Below, in pieces: positions 40,731-50,812 of a stretch of DNA of 64,000 nt. Source of the stretch: an uncultured Candidatus Melainabacteria bacterium (GTDB taxonomy: Bacteria; Cyanobacteriota; Vampirovibrionia; Gastranaerophilales; Gastranaerophilaceae). The stretch is taken from contig CAKUXM010000004.1 in the NCBI GenBank assembly GCA_934700335.1, forward strand, positions 79,194-143,193, written 5' to 3'. The notes below the pieces were generated by a model that saw only the letters and a program-made list of their open reading frames with translations, was not told where the DNA came from and searched no databases. The translations under genes and the position numbers were made by a program. Position 1 is the stretch's first letter; the number at the start of each line of letters is the position of its first letter.

Positions 40731-41933
40731 AACAATTTTAATATTTTTCATGTTTTCTGCACTATTACCAGCTTCAGTGTATTTTAAGTTTCCTGCTTTT
40801 CCATTTTTTGATGTTTTCTTATACAAAAACTTTTCTTCCGCAATAATTCTAATAGAATTGTCTGATTCGAATTCATTTAATATTTCGACAATATTTTTTA
40901 TTGTAGGTACTTTTTTCTGCGTTTTTGTTAGTTCTTTCCAAGATAAAAATTTACTTGTAATAAATAGGTATAATTCAAATAAAGAACAACCTTCTGCGAA
41001 ATTCTCTTTTAATACATCATAAATATAATTTTTGTCAGGATTACCAAACAAAGCAAGTTGTTGCATTCCTGAATAGTTTGTATATTTGTCCAACATTTCT
41101 TCATATGCGTTTAGAAAAGTATCAACTAAAACGGGTGTGTTGGTAGAAAATATCAAATAAAAATAATCAGAATTAATCAAATCCCCTTTTACGGTTGTCG
41201 GAAAGCCGACTCCAATAACAAATTTTTTGAGGTCTTTAAAATGTTCAATTAATTTATTTTCAAATTTAACAGAGAAATTGGAATCATCATCTAATAATTC
41301 TTTTTCATCAATACCAATAGTTCTACAAATTCTATCTATATCTTGCAAGCATCTTCGACCGTCTTGTCTAGCTAAAGTATTAAAATTAAAAAACACCAAA
41401 ATATCTTTTAAATTTGAGTAAGATTTCAATGTTTCGATTAAAGCTACTATGTCTAATTCGGTCGAAAAAGGGTCTGCAAATATAAATCCCCAGCCTGAAT
41501 TTTCAAGTAATAACTCTATATTTTTCTTATATGATTCCCAACTTCCTTGCCCAATATAACAATCAATATCGTTATTTGTTGTATATGTAGATATGGTAGA
41601 TTCTAATTTTTGATAACTTTCATCATGTTTTTCTGTGCATGCCATTTGTAATTTTTTAAATTTATTATATAAAGAATTATTATGTTCGGATAAGATATCA
41701 TAGGCTATAATCGGTGACCCTTTGGAATTGTCTTCAAATGTACCAGCACCAGCAAATAAATCAATATAAGTATAAATATTATCTGTTTTATTTGAATTCT
41801 GTTTATAAGCAACGCATTTATTATTTGCAATTGAAAGGGAAGTTTGTAATGTTTGAGATAATAAATGATGTTTTATTATTGTATTTAATTTTTTAGGTTC
41901 ACCAAAATGGTTGGCATTTCTATTATCTGTCAT
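40719..41933 (-). CDS. tcmP: Three-Cys-motif partner protein TcmP
   Basis: A 404-residue protein matching TcmP, the usual neighbour of the three-Cys-motif protein. The centre carries Y-I-D-L-F-A-G-A-G-T-F near residue 57 and K-G-S-P-I-I-A-Y, like a methyltransferase motif I fold, then F-I-F-A-D-P-F near 150. A winged-helix-like C-terminus (about residues 310-395) is likely. The early H-F-G-E-P-K-K-L motif is also typical. GAGGTTATAT precedes the ATG. The pair's function is unknown; the methyltransferase fold is inferred. Confidence 0.88.
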   Translation of the reverse strand: MTDNRNANHFGEPKKLNTIIKHHLLSQTLQTSLSIANNKCVAYKQNSNKTDNIYTYIDLFAGAGTFEDNSKGSPIIAYDILSEHNNSLYNKFKKLQMACTEKHDESYQKLESTISTYTTNNDIDCYIGQGSWESYKKNIELLLENSGWGFIFADPFSTELDIVALIETLKSYSNLKDILVFFNFNTLARQDGRRCLQDIDRICRTIGIDEKELLDDDSNFSVKFENKLIEHFKDLKKFVIGVGFPTTVKGDLINSDYFYLIFSTNTPVLVDTFLNAYEEMLDKYTNYSGMQQLALFGNPDKNYIYDVLKENFAEGCSLFELYLFITSKFLSWKELTKTQKKVPTIKNIVEILNEFESDNSIRIIAEEKFLYKKTSKNGKAGNLKYTEAGNSAENMKNIKIVLNR

Positions 41934-42080
41934 ATATAACCTCTAATTTTATTATATTATGAATTTTATCTCTATTACAATTTGTTTAGTTTTGTAAAAA
42001 GTTGCAAATTTTACAAAACTGAATTTAAATTATGCTATAATTAAGTTAATACAGTTAAACTTAACTAAGGATAATTTATA

Positions 42081-43205
42081 ATGAAGGAATACCAAGCAGG
42101 AACATATATTTTACACAAAGGCTACAAGCCTTTTAATCCCTCATTTATCAATGATGATATAGATTGGAAGTTAGATGAGCTTGCACCATTATTGCAAGAC
42201 GCTAGTCTTTGGCTTGGCAAATTGAATTCTTATGCTGATTTGATACCTAATATTGAGTTTTTTATCAAGATGTACGCAACGAAAGAAGCTACAAATTCAA
42301 ACAAAATTGAAGGCACAAGAACAACATTTGATGATGCTATTTCACCTGTTGAACAAATTAAACCAGAATTTCGTGATGATTGGCATGAGGTTCAAAATTA
42401 TATTCAAGCAATAAATTATTCTATTGAAAGATTAAATGAGTTACCTATTTCAATGAGGTTAATCAAAGAGGCTCATAAAATTTTGTTGCAAGGTGTTAGA
42501 GGTGAACACAAAACTCCGGGCGAAATTAGAAAAACGCAAAACTGGATTGGTGGTTCTTCGCTTCAAGACGCCTTTTTTATCCCGCCTGAACCTAACATGT
42601 TGCCGGATTTATTGACTGATATTGAAAAGTTTTTGCATAATGAGAACTTACAAGTACCTGAAATAATAAGAGCTGGCATTGTTCATTATCAATTTGAAAC
42701 AATCCACCCATTTTTGGACGGTAATGGTAGAACCGGCAGACTTTTGATTATTTTGTATTTGATAAGTACAGGATTATTGAATAAACCCGTTTTGTATATT
42801 TCAGATTTTTTTGAAAGAAACAGAATATCTTATTATGATTCGCTTTCAATGGTTAAACAAACAAATAATATTACTCAATGGTTGAAATTTTTCTTGAGTG
42901 GAGTTATTGAAACATCAAAAAATAGTATCAAAACTTTTGAAGAAATCATAAAACTAAAAAAAGAAGTTGAAAGTAAACTTGAGAAAATTGGTAAAAAGGC
43001 AACAAATGGTCAAAAGTTACTAGAATTGTTATATTATCAACCAAAAGTTAATGCACAAATAATATCTAATGAACTTAATCTTTCAATTGTTACTGTAAAC
43101 AGTTTACTAAAAACCTTTGTTGAAATTGGTATCCTAGAAGAAAAAACAGGCATGAGCCGTAATCGTTATTATGTATTTGAAGATTACATTAAAATATTTA
43201 GATAA
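42081..43205 (+). CDS. Fic-family protein (predicted AMPylator)
   Basis: A 374-residue protein. The Fic active-site motif H-P-F-L-D-G-N-G-R-T-G-R starts near residue 210. An N-terminal inhibitory-helix motif, T-N-S-N-K-I-E-G (about residues 72-79), matches the S/T-x-x-x-E-G/N pattern of self-inhibited Fic proteins. The C-terminus (about 310-374) is a winged helix. Family members transfer AMP, or other groups, to Ser/Thr/Tyr of target proteins. It has an AAGGATAA ribosome site and no separate antitoxin gene, as the inhibitory motif is internal. Confidence 0.93.
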   Translation: MKEYQAGTYILHKGYKPFNPSFINDDIDWKLDELAPLLQDASLWLGKLNSYADLIPNIEFFIKMYATKEATNSNKIEGTRTTFDDAISPVEQIKPEFRDDWHEVQNYIQAINYSIERLNELPISMRLIKEAHKILLQGVRGEHKTPGEIRKTQNWIGGSSLQDAFFIPPEPNMLPDLLTDIEKFLHNENLQVPEIIRAGIVHYQFETIHPFLDGNGRTGRLLIILYLISTGLLNKPVLYISDFFERNRISYYDSLSMVKQTNNITQWLKFFLSGVIETSKNSIKTFEEIIKLKKEVESKLEKIGKKATNGQKLLELLYYQPKVNAQIISNELNLSIVTVNSLLKTFVEIGILEEKTGMSRNRYYVFEDYIKIFR

Positions 43206-43209
43206 AAAC

Positions 43210-44088
43210 CTAATGCTTTAGTTTTGTACCATATATAAGTTTTTCCAAGTTTTCAGTAGCTTGTTTCATTTCTAACAAATATTGCATTGAATTAGTGGTA
43301 TTAAAATTTACAATTCCTTTTAATAGTACTTTTAAAAATAATGTTACTTTTGTAAAAAAGTGAAACATGTATTCTGCTTCTTTTTGATTAAATTTTGGTT
43401 TGTGATTCCAGTCCAAAAAGCATCCATGTGTAACTTGAGAACTATCATTAAAAAACCCAAAAACTATATCCCTTAATGAATATTCAAATACATCATTAAG
43501 CCTAAAGCCTGTATTATCAAGTTCTTTATACATTTGTTCATATCTCATAAATTCTGGTTTAAAATTTTTGAAAAATTTATCAATTTTATTAAAATTTTCT
43601 TCAGTTATTATAAAATCTTTAAGTTTAGTAGCATTTAAAATTTTAAATTTAGCAGAATCTTGTATTGTATCAAAACATTTTTTATTTTCTACTAATAATT
43701 CTTTTTTTGAATATGTGTTTCCTTCTATATCAATAGGTTCAGCATCTTTAAGACTTTTAAATACAATAAAGTTATTCTTAATTTTAAGGATTTGTGCTTC
43801 ATCAAGGTAATCATTTATTTTATTTGGAAAGTGCGATAAATATGTAATAAGAATAACAGTTTCTATCGCACTTCTCAAAATAATTTTTGCTTCATTTATT
43901 TGATTTTCACATATTAATATATTAGCTGAGGTTGCATTAGAAATAATTTTTTTTATTAGAATATAGAAAACTAATAATTCTCTTGAATCATACTTAACAG
44001 TTTCGACAATTTTATCAAAATTATAAATCAATTTTCCCATTTCTTGATAAAATTTTTCTGTATCAATAATATTATTTCTATTAATCAT
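43210..44088 (-). CDS. DUF5677-like helical protein
   Basis: A 292-residue all-helical protein without a signal peptide. The segment I-I-L-R-S-A-I-E-T-V-I-L-I-T-Y-L near residue 70 resembles the DUF5677 family often found near defence genes. It converges on the Fic gene with 4 nt between stops. A TATAAT box lies about 10 nt before the ATG, predicting an extremely short leader. The biochemical role is unknown. Confidence 0.65.
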   Translation of the reverse strand: MINRNNIIDTEKFYQEMGKLIYNFDKIVETVKYDSRELLVFYILIKKIISNATSANILICENQINEAKIILRSAIETVILITYLSHFPNKINDYLDEAQILKIKNNFIVFKSLKDAEPIDIEGNTYSKKELLVENKKCFDTIQDSAKFKILNATKLKDFIITEENFNKIDKFFKNFKPEFMRYEQMYKELDNTGFRLNDVFEYSLRDIVFGFFNDSSQVTHGCFLDWNHKPKFNQKEAEYMFHFFTKVTLFLKVLLKGIVNFNTTNSMQYLLEMKQATENLEKLIYGTKLKH

Positions 44089-44158
44089 AATTACAATTAT
44101 TATACCTAAAAATATTTAATTAGTTTTGCAACAAATTTTAGTTATTGCATAAATCAAA

Positions 44159-44177
44159 TTTCTTTCTCGATAAAATT
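44159..44177 (+). promoter_or_regulatory. 19-bp motif, second copy
   Basis: Identical to 36885-36903 and similarly placed, upstream of the paralogous small helical protein gene. Confidence 0.55.
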
Positions 44178-44242
44178 CATTTAGCAGCCCTATATCCATA
44201 AGTAACGGGCTAGTTAGGTACATTATTTTATAAGGAGGAAGA

Positions 44243-44443
44243 ATGAAAAGTCTTGAATCGAGAGTCGAGAATGTTCAAAAATTATTAGGAGAAGTTAGAG
44301 CATTGGTAAAAATATGTGCCCTAGCGACAGATTCCTGTATTACTGATAGCGATTTGCAGTTAAAGGATTCAACAGAGCTCTATATAGCATTGCGAAACAT
44401 AAACTCATTGCTCATAAATATAGAGCATATCCTAGATAGTTAA
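44243..44443 (+). CDS. Small helical protein paired with XRE regulator (module 2)
   Basis: A 66-residue helical protein and paralogue of 37350-37565, sharing the D-S-x-I-x-D-S-D-L-Q centre and the overall length. AAGGAGGAAG gives a very strong ribosome site. Its stop overlaps the convergent XRE stop by 4 nt. No known family. Conservation of the arrangement across two island segments argues that both genes are real and function together. Confidence 0.7.
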   Translation: MKSLESRVENVQKLLGEVRALVKICALATDSCITDSDLQLKDSTELYIALRNINSLLINIEHILDS

Positions 44444-44691
44444 AGAGTTTCAAAAAATTGAGCAAGGCTTATATTGAATGCTTTAGCCAATTTGAAGATT
44501 TTATCAATGCTCGTGTTTCTTTCTCCTCGCTCAACCATTCCGATAAAATTTGTAGAAAGCCCAATCTTTTCGGCTAATTCAGATTGAGTTAAATTATTCT
44601 TCTTTCTTAACTCTTGAATACGCGAACCAAAGATTTTTAAATTCTTTTTTGCTTCTTCAGAATTTCTATCAAAATCGTTCATGAAAGACAC
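44440..44691 (-). CDS. XRE-family HTH regulator (module 2)
   Basis: An 83-residue HTH protein with L-T-Q-S-E-L-A-E-K-I-G-L-S-T-N-F-I-G-M-V-E-R-G-E-R-N-T-S. It is about 12 residues longer at the N-terminus than its paralogue at 37562. The upstream sequence at 44717-44735 matches the candidate operator of module 1. It probably represses its own promoter and perhaps the divergent PDZ-protein gene that starts at 44776. Confidence 0.87.
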   Translation of the reverse strand: MSFMNDFDRNSEEAKKNLKIFGSRIQELRKKNNLTQSELAEKIGLSTNFIGMVERGERNTSIDKIFKLAKAFNISLAQFFETL

Positions 44692-44716
44692 TATGATTGC
44701 TTACATATGTAAATAA

Positions 44717-44735
44717 AACAAACTCACCGTGTTAT
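44717..44735. promoter_or_regulatory. Candidate XRE operator, copy 2
   Basis: AACAAACTCACCGTGTTAT sits between the divergent XRE and PDZ-protein genes; see the matching site at 37811-37829. Confidence 0.5.
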
Positions 44736-44775
44736 TTTGATTTTTTTGTTGTATATTGTTTCTAGAGGTGAACCA

Positions 44776-45534
44776 ATGATTTTAAAAAAATTATCAATTT
44801 GTTTATTATTTCTTTCTGTATTTTTATTATGCAATTCTACAAAAGCAATAGAAGATAGTAATGGTTATGTCGGTATTCAAATGTACAAATTTAAGAAACC
44901 TCGTATAGCCAAAGAAATTACTATTATAAATGTCTTTCCAAATTCTCCTGCTTGGAATGTTGGAATAAGGACTGCAGATAGAATTCTTAAAGTAAATGAT
45001 ATTGATGTTTCAGATAAAGCATTGGATGAAGTACAAAAATTAATATCAGGAAAAGTTAATAGTAATGTAAAACTAACATTAAAAACGAGATATGGCATTA
45101 AAGATTTTGTAGTAACAAGAGCTGTATTTAATCCAAATAATAATTTGAGCTATCCTCAATGGAAAGAGTTTTGTGGAAATAAACAATCTGAACATGAGGC
45201 TTGCTTTATACATGAAGATGATGTTATCAAAAAATTCATTGAGTTTGGTTGCGGACCTTATTATGTAAGTACAATCGGTAGAAATCTTGCTCAACAGCGC
45301 TATACATTTGAAAATAATTTGTATTTATGTGGAAAAACAAAGGACACCGCAATGTGCTATATTCAACTTCGACAAAATATGCAAAATCAAATATTTGCAA
45401 ATCAATCAATGCAACAGCAGGCTACACAAAATTTAATTCAAAATCTTAATAACGTAAACACAAATATTGAATTACAAAATATGAATCAAAATTTGTACAA
45501 CATTAATAATAGCATTCAAATGTTGAGGTATTAA
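44776..45534 (+). CDS. Secreted PDZ-domain protein
   Basis: The start at 44776 is supported by GAGGTG and by the signal peptide that follows (about residues 1-25). A PDZ domain spans about residues 32-110: Y-V-G-I-Q-M at the start, then F-P-N-S-P-A-W-N-V-G-I-R-T-A-D-R-I-L-K-V-N-D-I-D, the classic peptide-binding pattern of bacterial PDZ domains. A Cys-containing middle part and a Gln/Asn-rich C-terminal tail follow. No protease domain is present, so it is an adaptor or substrate-binding protein (inference). Its TAA overlaps the next ATG. Confidence 0.8.
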   Translation: MILKKLSICLLFLSVFLLCNSTKAIEDSNGYVGIQMYKFKKPRIAKEITIINVFPNSPAWNVGIRTADRILKVNDIDVSDKALDEVQKLISGKVNSNVKLTLKTRYGIKDFVVTRAVFNPNNNLSYPQWKEFCGNKQSEHEACFIHEDDVIKKFIEFGCGPYYVSTIGRNLAQQRYTFENNLYLCGKTKDTAMCYIQLRQNMQNQIFANQSMQQQATQNLIQNLNNVNTNIELQNMNQNLYNINNSIQMLRY

Positions 45535-46213
45535 TGAAAATAAAAATCTTATTAACTTTTATTTTATTTTTCTGTTGCAATCATTAACATCAGCTCAATT
45601 ATTATATATTTATGAGCAAGAAAATTATGTCAACAATCTTCAACAACAAATGATAAATACCTCAGACCCAAGCATGAAAATTAGGCTTAATAATATGGTT
45701 TATTTTGCCTATCAGTTGACAGAGCAAAATAGAGCTTTATATAAGAAAGACCCAGTATTATACTTTATTCAAAGAGACCCATATATGCCACAAGCCAACA
45801 TCAATAATCCTCAATATTATAAGGAAAGATTTGAAAGGCTTGATTTTCATTACGATAAAGAAGATATTATGTATAAATTAAGAAAATATTTGACAAATGA
45901 AGAAATGGCAGATTTAGCTAAAGAACTAAAATTCTATAAAAACCTTAGTTTTAAAGACAAGGAAATTGCTTGGATAGATATGAATTATAGGTATGGGAAC
46001 TATTACGGGAAAGATTATTTAACGCTAATTATAAACGATTTATTAAAAGAAGAATTAATAACTAAAGATGATATTAAATTTATTGACTATATTGAAAAAT
46101 ATCAAACAATCAAAAAATTTGCCAGAACTTATAAAGTTCATTTAATTGCATTATTATCATTAATTTTCTTTATTACTATTGGTGGAATTTTTTATTTTAA
46201 AAAAAGGTTATAG
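45534..46213 (+). pseudogene. Membrane protein with frameshift in its signal sequence
   Basis: The ATG at 45534 opens a signal peptide (M-K-I-K-I-L-L-T-F-I-L-F-F) but stops after 17 codons. A frame open from a TTG at 45575 continues S-L-T-S-A-Q-L-L-Y-I-Y-E-Q for 212 codons to a C-terminal transmembrane helix (about 20 residues before K-K-R-L). Adding one T to the five-T run at 45567-45571 joins both into a normal secreted/anchored protein. The indel may be a real mutation, a slippage site or an assembly error. The function is unknown. Confidence 0.6.
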
Positions 46214-46272
46214 ATGATTATATATTTGGGTGATTTCATATTATAATATCTTCAGGAAAAGGTTGGTTTAAT

Positions 46273-46754
46273 ATGGTAGAAAAATCTGATGAAAAATATT
46301 ATTTTGCTAAATGCAATCACCCATTAGATTTGCCCCTTCTTTAAGAGATTCTTTTGATTATGCAGACTATTCTCTTTACCCACAAGACTACCATGCAGTT
46401 TATATAACTCTTGATAAAGACAATGATACTTTGATATATGTTTGTTCTCAAATTGTCAATTTAGAAAAAACGCAATCTTGGGATTTTGTAGAAATAGCAA
46501 AAAACACGCATAAAGGTCTGTCAACTCCGACTTTTAAATTACAGCAATTTCGTAGAACCTATAGAACAAAAGATAGCCAAAGAACAGAAAATGCTATCTA
46601 TAAAAGCATTTCTTCTATTAATACATTTATAAAAAAACAAACAAAAAAAGATATTAAAATTATTATAAATACAAAAAGTGGTTATCGTATTAATATTGAC
46701 CCTCAAAAAACTTATACCATTTTTATTGATGAAAAAATTTTTAATAAAAAGTAA
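46273..46754 (+). pseudogene. Possible winged-helix protein with frameshift
   Basis: An ATG at 46273 with AAGG upstream reads M-V-E-K-S-D-E-K-Y-Y-F-A-K and stops after 23 codons. An overlapping frame from 46311 continues for 147 codons but has no ribosome site. One extra C in the CCCC run near 46333-46336 would fuse them. The C-terminus (T-E-N-A-I-Y-K-S-I ... N-T-K-S-G-Y-R-I) resembles the recognition helix and wing of OmpR-type DNA-binding domains (inference). Confidence 0.5.
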
Positions 46755-46927
46755 TGTGTAAAAAATATTGTTATTACATAACTTTAGGTTATTTAAGTAA
46801 GGTTTAGGTCAGAGTTTGGTAATGTTCTTTTGGTTCAAGAACGTGATTTATATTGCGTTTAGGCTAATAATGAGAGTACACATCACCGGTGATGTTTAGA
46901 TATTACAAAATCAAGAAAGGTATTTTC
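46755..46927. promoter_or_regulatory. Regulatory region of the primase-helicase gene with palindromes
   Basis: A perfect 16-bp palindrome, ACATCACCGGTGATGT (46880-46895), lies 33 nt before the primase ATG. A 6-bp inverted repeat GTTCTT/AAGAAC (46824-46829 with 46837-46842) lies just upstream. Operator or origin roles are possible. Confidence 0.5.
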
Positions 46928-49460
46928 ATGAAAGAATTTATCACAGCTTTTGATGACAGCTTTAAAACATCATCTAAAATTATCATTTCAGAATCTAACG
47001 GAAAATCATACTCTACACTAAAAAAATGTTTCATCAAAAGATTTTAAAGAAGCACTAAAACAACATTTTTTAGGTATTAAAAGACTAGGGGTTTCACCTG
47101 AAATTAAAGGACAAGAAGATTTAATTTTATTTGCAGGTATTGATATTGACGGTAAAGCGAAAAAAGATAGTAAAGAATTATCAACAGAAGAAAAATATCA
47201 AATTGCTTTAAACCTTCAAAAGGCATTTTTAGAAAAATATAAAATCAATACTCTAATTGAACAATCAAAGTCAAAAGGTTTTCATCTTTTTGTATTTTTT
47301 AAGAATCCGGCAAATAGAAATTTAATTCAAAAAATATTAGAAAATCTAGTAACCGAAGTAACCGACCGAACCATTACAAATGGAGATATTGAAATATTTC
47401 CTAAAGGTAAAAAAGGACTTGCTTTGAATCTTCCATACTTTGGATTATTTAAAAATAAAAATACAATTAATGAAAATTTTTATGAACTCAAAAAATCTTG
47501 CTTTGTTGAAGGCAAAAATATGGAAGCAATTAAAAATCCTTTAGAAAAAATTGAGACTTGCAAGAATAATAATCTTTCTACGCTCTTGTTTCTTGAATCA
47601 TTAAAAGATTACCCCCTTTGTGTTACAAAAGCAGCATTAAATTGGACCGAAGGTGAAAGAAATTCTTTAACCCTTGCGATTGCTGGAGTATTAAAAAAGG
47701 TTTCAAAAGTATCTGTGGATGAAGCTATTGATATAATAACAAAAATTGTTGAATATAATAATGACAAAGAACTTTCAAGCAGAATTGCAACTATTGAATC
47801 AACTTATGCAAACGATAATAAAGATATTGCCGCATGTTCTATTATGAATGGTAGTAATAAAAATTTAGTATTAAGCCAAATTTTTTGCCAAACACATTGC
47901 AGTAATATTAAAACATTACCTTCTATAAAAGCACAAGTTAGGGCCATTCAAACAACTAAAGATATTAAGGGAGTTTATCAAAAAGATAAAATTGCAGAAT
48001 TGATTATTTCAGAATTATTAAATCTTGGCAAGTTATATAAAGCAAACAATTTGTATTATATCTTTTTAAAAAAAGATAAAAGATTAATTTGTATATCAGA
48101 TGAGCCACTTGAATTAAAAGCTCTGTTTACAAAATGGGGAATAAATGCTTCTGAAAATCTATATAAATATATTTTAAATGAACTTTATGTATATTGTATA
48201 AGCCATACAGAACAAGTTAATATTCATAGATTTGCATATTTTAATCCTAAGACATTTTTCTTATATCTATATAATGGTAAAAAAGAAATTTTAAAAATTT
48301 CATCAAACAAAATTGAAATTATTGAGAACGGAGATGACGGAGTTATGTTTATGGAACTCAATAATTATGACCCCTTTAAAATAGTTGAATTTGACAACAA
48401 AATTGATTATGTAGAGAAATATCTTACAGATAACTTAAATATTGATAAAGACGCAAGTATGTTAAATCTAAAAACACAAAACACTTTGGCTAAAATTTGG
48501 TTTTATAGTTTATTCTTTGAATCAATATTAAAAACAAAACCTATTTTTGCGGCAATTGGAAATAAAGGTAGTGGGAAAACAACATTTCTTAGACGTGTTG
48601 GACAAATTCTTTTTGGCAAAAAGTTTGATGTTACATCTGTTGGAAATGATTGCAAAGATATAGATACAATTATTACAAATAATTACTATGTTGTAATTGA
48701 TAATTTGGATAACCCAACAAAAGCTCTAAATGATACACTGGCAAGAATTGCAACGGGTCAAGTTATAAAAAAGAGAAAACTTTTTACAACAAATGTTGAA
48801 CTAGAATTTGAAGTAAAATGCTTTGTTGCTCTTACATCCAGAACACCGCAATTTACAAGAGATGATGTTGCTGATAGATTGATTTGTATTTACTTGGAAC
48901 GCTTTGGATTATTCCAGGATGAAAATAATTTATGCAAAAAAGTAATGGATAATAGAGATAAAATTTTTAGTTTTATTGTTGCCAAACTTCAAAAGATTAT
49001 AAAAAAGCTTGAAAATAAGCAAAATGAAGAATACAAAGTCGATTTCAGAATGGCAGATTTTGCGGTATTTGCACTAAAAATTGCTGAAAACAAACGAGAG
49101 CAAACAGAATTGGAAAAAATCTTTGCAACAATGATTAAAATTCAAAATGAGTTTACTCTTAGAGATGATGTCTTATATCTTATTTTAAAAGAATTTGTCA
49201 AAAATACTGACAACAAAGGAAAACGCTTTACTCCGGCACAATTATATAAAAAATTTAAGGAAAAAGCAGACGAAATGGGATTGCTAAAATCTTTTGAAAT
49301 CGTTTATAAAAATCCAAAATCTGTTAGTACAAGACTTCGAAATATTAAAGATAATATTTCAGATGAAATCTTGATGAATTACGAAAAAGGTCATAGTAAC
49401 CAATTCTATTACTCATTTGAATTAGTTGATGATTCTGAATATCAGGATTCGTTGATTTAA
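46928..49460 (+). pseudogene. Primase-helicase replication protein, frameshifted
   Basis: The ATG at 46928, with GAAAGG upstream, opens a frame that breaks at the seven-A run 47020-47026. With six A it would join a frame running to 49460 (about 843 residues). The N-terminal part is an AEP-type primase: F-A-G-I-D-I-D-G (metal Asp), S-K-S-K-G-F-H-L-F, I-E-I-F-P-K-G. A helical PriCT-like domain follows (E-G-E-R-N-S-L-T-L-A). The C-terminal half has an SF3/AAA-type ATPase with Walker A G-N-K-G-S-G-K-T-T-F, Walker B Y-Y-V-V-I-D-N-L-D and D-D-V-A-D-R-L. It probably replicates the element. The segment from 47424 alone keeps the helicase. Confidence 0.75.
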
Positions 49461-49471
49461 GGGGGGCTGTG

Positions 49472-49645
49472 ATGAAATTACTAAAAGTGGAAGATATTGC
49501 AGAACTTTTTCAAACATCAACAAGTACAATATATCGCTGGGTGCACAAACGGGAAATTCCGTTTGTAAAACTCGGAGGTAAATTAAGATTCTCACTAGAT
49601 GAAATTCAAGAGTATATAAAACAAAATTCTGTTAGCATTTCTTAG
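49472..49645 (+). CDS. AlpA/MerR-like excisionase (HTH_17)
   Basis: A 57-residue protein not separated from its neighbours by any promoter: K-V-E-D-I-A-E-L-F-Q-T-S-T-S-T-I-Y-R-W gives the helix-turn-helix, and V-K-L-G-G-K-L-R-F-S the wing with the following helix. GGGGGG lies just before the ATG. It follows the primase-helicase by 11 nt and precedes the integrase by 60 nt. Small HTH proteins in this position direct excision by the integrase or activate it. Confidence 0.88.
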   Translation: MKLLKVEDIAELFQTSTSTIYRWVHKREIPFVKLGGKLRFSLDEIQEYIKQNSVSIS

Positions 49646-49705
49646 TCAAAGTGCTTACAGAACGTACACTACACGATATTATAAAATAAAAGGTGGTAAA
49701 AAATT

Positions 49706-50812
49706 ATGGCTAAAGTAAGAAAAAATAAACGAGCAAATTACTGGGAGGTCGATTATCTAGACCTTTTTAGGAAAAGAAAAGTTAAGGGTGGGTTCAAAAC
49801 AAAAGTTGAAGCCGAAAACTTTATGGTAGATATTTTATCAAAAGTCCAAACAGGTACAGCATCTGGAGATTGCAAAATGACTTTCAAAGAAGCATCCGAA
49901 ATTTTTATGCGATTACATGCCAGCAAAAAATGTAAGCCAAATACAGAACACGGTTACAAGGGTTACTTGAAAAATCATTTAATTCCTTATTTCGGGAATT
50001 TAAAACTTTGTGAAATTACACCACTTGCAATAAATGAATTTATCGCACAAGAACTTGAAACAGGACGTAGAAATTCAACAGTAAACAAATACAAAAAACT
50101 TATGAGTCAAATTTTTAGCTTTATGATTGATAATGATGTCGTAGTTAAAAATCCACTTGCTCGCATAAAATCATTGAAAGAAGAACGAAACGAGGAAATC
50201 CGCTTATTATCAACTCAAGAAGTTCAAATTTTGTTATCAAAAACAAAGGAGATTTACCCTGATTTTTACCCATTGCTTTTTACTGCAATATTTACCGGTA
50301 TGAGACAGGGTGAATTAATGGGCTTAACTTGGGATTCAATAAATTGGGTTACAAGAAAAATCACAGTCGATAAAAACTTTACTCACGGTCGTGTTGGAAC
50401 ACCTAAAACGGGTAAAACAAGAAAAGTCGATATGTCTTTAGAACTTGTAAAAATTCTTAAAGAGTGGAGATTGGCTTGCCCTAAAGGTGACCACAACCTT
50501 GTTTTTCCGAATAGCGATGGTGGTTATCAAGACGCTAATAATATGATTAAGAGAAGATTTAAACCTGCATTGAATCGTGCTGGTATAAATCATTTAAGAT
50601 TTCAAGATTTAAGACACACATACGCAAGTCTTTTGCTTGCAAAAGGTATTCAGATGAAATATGTTCAACACCAACTCGGACATAGTTCAATCAAAATGAC
50701 AATGGATTTATATACTCATTTGCTACCAGAAGTTAATGAACAATGCGTTAATTTGCTTGATAATATCATTGATAAAGTAACAATATCAGATACTAGAAAA
50801 TTTGGTACCTAG
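49706..50812 (+). CDS. Tyrosine recombinase (phage-type integrase)
   Basis: A 368-residue integrase. An N-terminal arm-binding/AP2-like domain (about residues 1-55) is followed by a SAM-like core-binding domain (about 60-160) and the catalytic domain. Catalytic residues are visible: R in T-G-M-R-Q-G-E (about 200), K near K-T-G-K-T-R-K, R in Q-D-L-R-H-T-Y-A-S (about 304), H in L-G-H-S-S, and Y in M-D-L-Y-T-H (about 340). The first residue of the H-x-x-R box is Gln. AAGGTGG precedes the ATG. It lies 1.2 kb from tRNA-Arg, its likely target, and overlaps the convergent DUF3800 gene by 20 bp. Confidence 0.95.
   Translation: MAKVRKNKRANYWEVDYLDLFRKRKVKGGFKTKVEAENFMVDILSKVQTGTASGDCKMTFKEASEIFMRLHASKKCKPNTEHGYKGYLKNHLIPYFGNLKLCEITPLAINEFIAQELETGRRNSTVNKYKKLMSQIFSFMIDNDVVVKNPLARIKSLKEERNEEIRLLSTQEVQILLSKTKEIYPDFYPLLFTAIFTGMRQGELMGLTWDSINWVTRKITVDKNFTHGRVGTPKTGKTRKVDMSLELVKILKEWRLACPKGDHNLVFPNSDGGYQDANNMIKRRFKPALNRAGINHLRFQDLRHTYASLLLAKGIQMKYVQHQLGHSSIKMTMDLYTHLLPEVNEQCVNLLDNIIDKVTISDTRKFGT

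Noticed and set aside
47424..49460. Helicase-only gene starting at 47424
   Set aside because: The ATG lies inside a continuous primase domain, has no ribosome site, and the frame extends upstream to 47022 with conserved primase motifs; a frameshifted longer gene fits better.
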